NCBI GenBank assembly: GCA_035549175.1
Contig: DASZRL010000052.1
Span: 1-52,627 of the forward strand
Direction: 5' to 3'
Origin: DASTSN01 sp035549175
GTDB taxonomy: Bacteria > Bacteroidota > Bacteroidia > Chitinophagales > Chitinophagaceae
Length of the DNA stretch: 52,627 nucleotides
A model generated the notes under the pieces. It made no database searches and was not told where the DNA came from. It saw nothing but the letters and a program-made list of their open reading frames with translations. Below, in pieces: positions 49,928 through 52,627 of this stretch (its first letter is position 1; every line of letters begins with the position of its first letter). The position numbers were made by a program, and so were the translations under genes.

Positions 49928-50964
49928 AATAGGATGGCTCTTAGTTCAGCGGCTTTTTCTTCAGGCATGGTATCGGCCATGAACGTATCGGCCCCGGTTT
50001 CCGGGCCAGCCAGGTATTTCAGAATACCGGGCTGCCGAAGCGGGGGGCAGATGATCAGGTGCAGGTGGTAGTCACGGTAATCGCCTCCATCCACCGGCGC
50101 CTGAGCCAGCGCCAGGATATAGGGAACGCTGCTTTTAAAATTCCGGTCAAACTTCCTGGTCACGGTCTGAAACACCGCTGCCAGGTCAACTAATTCTTCA
50201 TCGGTCATGGTGGCCAGGGTGGCATGCCTGTTTTTGGGAAAGATGTAGGTTTCGTAGGCAAACCTGGCAAAAAAAGGCAGAAAGGCAAGAGCGCCCCGGT
50301 TCTCCGCCACCACCCGGATCTCGTCGGTCTGCTCCGCTTCCAGGATGTCGGCAAAAAGATTCCGCTCTTTTTCTTTCCGGTACTCCCCGACCGCACCCAG
50401 TTCCTTTGCCACCAGGTTGAATACAAAATCGGTGGCGTATATCTGGCAATGGGGATGCGGGTTGGACACTCCGACCAGTTCCCCCTTGTTTTCAAAAATC
50501 AGCACAGAACGGATGGCGGGATGGGATGCAAAAAAGCGCATTTCCTCCCGCAGGGCCTGAAAGACGCCGGCCACGGATTCCACCGGCAGATCATTCAGTG
50601 TCACGTCATGGCGGGAATCAAAACAGACCACCTTCGCTATGCCGGCCGCCCGGTCTCGGCGATACAGGCCGCCGTGAAGGACCTGGTCCCATTCGGGGAT
50701 CAGGGGGGACTCCAGCCCCACCACCGGGTGATCATTTTCAAACACGTAAACGCCCTGGTAATGCGGATTCCTGATTCCGCTGATCCGCTGGTTGCCCGGG
50801 CACAGGTGGCACCCGGGATCATAAGCCGGCGCGCTACGGGACGTGTCGCGGGGCGCAAAAGTCCAGGGCCGGCTGTTGCGGTGGGCGGCATAAACCACCC
50901 ATTCGCGTCGCAGCGGGTGCCAGCGCTTTTCCCATTGGCCGTATGGTACCTGCGTGAAAGTCAT
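49924..50964 (-). CDS. galT: Galactose-1-phosphate uridylyltransferase-like (GalT)
   Basis: A 346-residue HIT-superfamily enzyme. The N-terminal zinc site is CHLCPGN; the active-site motif is VSNPHPHCQIYA with the catalytic His of HPH; the C-terminal DYHLHLIICPPLRQPGILKYLAGPETG closes the domain. GalT swaps UMP between UDP-glucose and a sugar 1-phosphate, normally galactose 1-phosphate. The adjacent arabinokinase-like gene raises the possibility that pentose 1-phosphate is accepted. The gene overlaps xylulokinase and the kinase by four bases (ATGA) at its two ends. Confidence 0.93.
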   Translation of the reverse strand: MTFTQVPYGQWEKRWHPLRREWVVYAAHRNSRPWTFAPRDTSRSAPAYDPGCHLCPGNQRISGIRNPHYQGVYVFENDHPVVGLESPLIPEWDQVLHGGLYRRDRAAGIAKVVCFDSRHDVTLNDLPVESVAGVFQALREEMRFFASHPAIRSVLIFENKGELVGVSNPHPHCQIYATDFVFNLVAKELGAVGEYRKEKERNLFADILEAEQTDEIRVVAENRGALAFLPFFARFAYETYIFPKNRHATLATMTDEELVDLAAVFQTVTRKFDRNFKSSVPYILALAQAPVDGGDYRDYHLHLIICPPLRQPGILKYLAGPETGADTFMADTMPEEKAAELRAILL

Positions 50965-52451
50965 GAACGGGCAAGCTGATGGTGCAGATCCTCAAGCCAG
51001 GACTGGTAAACCGGCTCATACTCCCGCTGCAACGCTTCACGGGGCGATTCTTCCAGTAACTTTTCCATGCCGGCAAAAGCCTCGTGAAACTGTCGGTAAT
51101 ACCCAATGCCCAGACCGGCTCCGCGGGCCGCCCCGACGGCTCCGTCGGTATTGTAAAGCTCCAGCTGGCAGCCGGTAACCTGGGTGAATACTTCGCGGAA
51201 CAGCGGACTCAGGAACAGGTTGGCCTTTCCAGCCCGGATCAGCCGGGGATGCATCCCGTTTTCCCGCAGGATATCCAGGCCGTAGCGAAAGGCAAATGCG
51301 ATTCCTTCCTGAGCGGCCCGCAGCAGGTCGCCCCGCGTATGCTGGTTGAAGTCGGCATGGAGGACCGATGCCCCGGCCAGTCGGTTCTCCAGCATGCGTT
51401 CCGCCCCGTTACCAAAGGGAAGTATCCGCAGCCCGCGGGCACCCGGGGGCCGCCCGGCCGCCTGCCGGTTGATGGCATCGTAGGATTCCCCGGGGGCCAG
51501 CAGGTCACGCATCCAGCGGTTCAGGATCCCTGTTCCGTTGATGCACAGCAATACTCCCAGCCGGGTGGCCTCTTCGCTGTGGTTGACATGGGCAAAGGAA
51601 TTAATGCGGGATCGTGGATCAGACGTGAGCTGATCACTTACCGCGTAGACGACTCCGGAGGTACCCGCCGTGGCTGCCACCTGACCGGGTTCCAGCACGC
51701 CCAGCGATAAAGCGTTATTAGGCTGGTCGCCTGCCTTATAAGTTACGGGGATGCCCGGCGCCAGGGACAGCGCCGCCGCCACGGGTGCAGCCAGCCGGCC
51801 ATGCTCCGAAAATACCGGCCTCACCGGCGGAATCAGGCTTTCGTCGAACCCAAAATAATTCAGCAACTCCCGGGAAATCCGATTCGCCCGGAAGTCCCAG
51901 AATATGCCTTCGGATAGCGCGGAAATACTGGTAGTCATCTCCCCGGTCAGTTTCATGGCCAGGAAATCCCCGGGCAGGAGCACACGGCTGGTCCGGCTGT
52001 ATACGGAAGGCTCGTGTTCACGGACCCAGGCCAGTTTGGCCGCCGTAAAGTTGCCGGGCGAGTTGAGCAGATGGCTCAGGCACTTCTCCGGGCCGATGGC
52101 CCGGAAGGCGCGTTCACCGATCTCCACGGCGCGGCTGTCGCACCAGATAATCGCATCCCGAAGGACCTGCTGGTCCCTGTCCACCAGGACGAGGCCGTGC
52201 ATCTGGTAGGCGATGCCGATGGCCCCGATATCCCGGGGGTTATAGGTGCCGGTCGCATGGGCCCGCAGGATCGCCTGGCAGACATGGTCCCACCAGGCGG
52301 CGGGGGCCTGTTCGGCCCAGCCGGGCTTGCGCACTGTAACCGGCGTTTCCGCATCGGGATACTGGACCGAAGCGAGGCATGCCTGACTAGCGGCATCCAC
52401 CACGGCGACTTTGATCGAGGAGGTTCCCAGGTCGATTCCTAATAATAGCAT
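50961..52451 (-). CDS. xylB: Xylulokinase
   Basis: A 496-residue FGGY-family kinase that phosphorylates D-xylulose to xylulose 5-phosphate. The N-terminal ATP/sugar region is GIDLGTSSIKVAVVD; IAYQMHGLVLVDRDQQVLRDAIIWCDSR is the xylulose-type segment; GDQPNNALSLGVLEPGQVAATAGTSGVVYAV contains the catalytic Asp (GDQ). It heads the operon. The ATG at 52451 is the only sensible start. The leader upstream carries a 19-base palindrome. Confidence 0.95.
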   Translation of the reverse strand: MLLLGIDLGTSSIKVAVVDAASQACLASVQYPDAETPVTVRKPGWAEQAPAAWWDHVCQAILRAHATGTYNPRDIGAIGIAYQMHGLVLVDRDQQVLRDAIIWCDSRAVEIGERAFRAIGPEKCLSHLLNSPGNFTAAKLAWVREHEPSVYSRTSRVLLPGDFLAMKLTGEMTTSISALSEGIFWDFRANRISRELLNYFGFDESLIPPVRPVFSEHGRLAAPVAAALSLAPGIPVTYKAGDQPNNALSLGVLEPGQVAATAGTSGVVYAVSDQLTSDPRSRINSFAHVNHSEEATRLGVLLCINGTGILNRWMRDLLAPGESYDAINRQAAGRPPGARGLRILPFGNGAERMLENRLAGASVLHADFNQHTRGDLLRAAQEGIAFAFRYGLDILRENGMHPRLIRAGKANLFLSPLFREVFTQVTGCQLELYNTDGAVGAARGAGLGIGYYRQFHEAFAGMEKLLEESPREALQREYEPVYQSWLEDLHHQLARS

Positions 52452-52478
52452 ATGGCAGCGTGGCTGAGGGGTTAAGCC

Positions 52479-52497
52479 GTTCCGAAATTATCGGAAC
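52479..52497. promoter_or_regulatory. 19-bp palindrome, operator-like
   Basis: GTTCCGA - AATTA - TCGGAAC, two perfect 7-base arms about 30 bases upstream of the xylulokinase start, between divergent genes. It fits a dimeric repressor or activator site controlling the pentose operon; it could also form an RNA hairpin in the leader. Confidence 0.5.
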
Positions 52498-52593
52498 CAC
52501 CCAATTTCCCCTTCTCCTAAATTTTCAAAATCCTAAACTATTTTACTAAAAATAAGAAATTAGCGGACGCCAGCTGCGTAAGATAGTGCAACT

Positions 52594-52627
52594 ATGAAGT
52601 CCCTGGTAGAAAAACTTACCCTTTCCG
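52594..52627 (+). CDS. Start of a divergent gene (partial)
   Basis: An ATG at 52594 opens a frame (MKSLVEKLTLS) that runs off the window end. Its divergent position beside the pentose operon would suit a regulator, but eleven residues are too few to say. Confidence 0.3.
   Translation, partial: MKSLVEKLTLS

Noticed and set aside
52455..52500. tRNA-like sequence (TGGCTGAGGGGTTAAGCC followed by a stem)
   Set aside because: The second stem has no proper anticodon loop with U33, and no T-arm or acceptor pairing follows.

Overview
The window reads as chromosomal DNA of a Bacteroidota bacterium, most likely a GC-rich member of the Chitinophagaceae or a close relative. The evidence is the family content: two TonB-receptor-type outer-membrane proteins, many lipoproteins, a DUF4382 lipoprotein, a C-terminally anchored anti-sigma-like protein beside an ECF-type sigma factor, and PhoH with a TTG start. 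Start sites lack strong Shine-Dalgarno sequences, and several genes are preceded by the Bacteroidota -7 box TAnnTTTG or close variants such as TATCTTGC. I see no rRNA, tRNA, insertion sequence, prophage or CRISPR array.

Layout. 1-4.6 kb: a Tat-exported aminotransferase, then on the minus strand a beta-propeller protein, two tandem metzincin-like lipoproteins (one with its catalytic Glu changed to Val) and a small membrane protein. 4.7-10.4 kb: TPR lipoprotein, ribulose-phosphate 3-epimerase, TonB-dependent receptor, PhoH. 10.4-12.1 kb: lipoprotein, FluC fluoride channel, DUF190 protein and an inorganic pyrophosphatase interrupted by an in-frame TGA; this looks like a fluoride-tolerance cluster. 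12.2-14.9 kb: TauE/SafE - DUF1634 - half-length TauE, then sigma and anti-sigma-like genes. 15-20 kb (minus): MFS exporter, atypical Mur ligase, DUF4382 lipoprotein, small zinc-ribbon protein, membrane-anchored protein of unknown function. 20.4-28 kb: GH51 arabinofuranosidase, YdeI-like protein, PIG-L deacetylase, alcohol dehydrogenase, ribose-5-phosphate isomerase, GH29 fucosidase and an AgaI-like amino-sugar-phosphate isomerase. 28-41.6 kb: mixed housekeeping and small lineage-specific genes, with several clear intrinsic terminators. 41.7-45.6 kb: ClpB and a serine hydrolase. 45.6-52.5 kb: a tight five-gene minus-strand operon.

That last operon is the most coherent metabolic unit: xylulokinase, GalT-type uridylyltransferase, a GHMP sugar-1-kinase, xylose isomerase and an SGLT-type sodium symporter, with four-base ATGA overlaps between the first three. 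The kinase has the GGIADYSGS sugar-site signature of plant L-arabinokinase instead of the GEHTDY signature of galactokinase. With rpe, rpiA and the arabinofuranosidase elsewhere in the window, this suggests plant-pentose use and possibly a non-AraBAD route for L-arabinose.

Best candidates for something undescribed: the active/dead metzincin pair; the nonsense codon (UGA followed by C) in pyrophosphatase inside a fluoride cluster; and the arabinokinase-like operon with a 19-bp palindrome in its leader.
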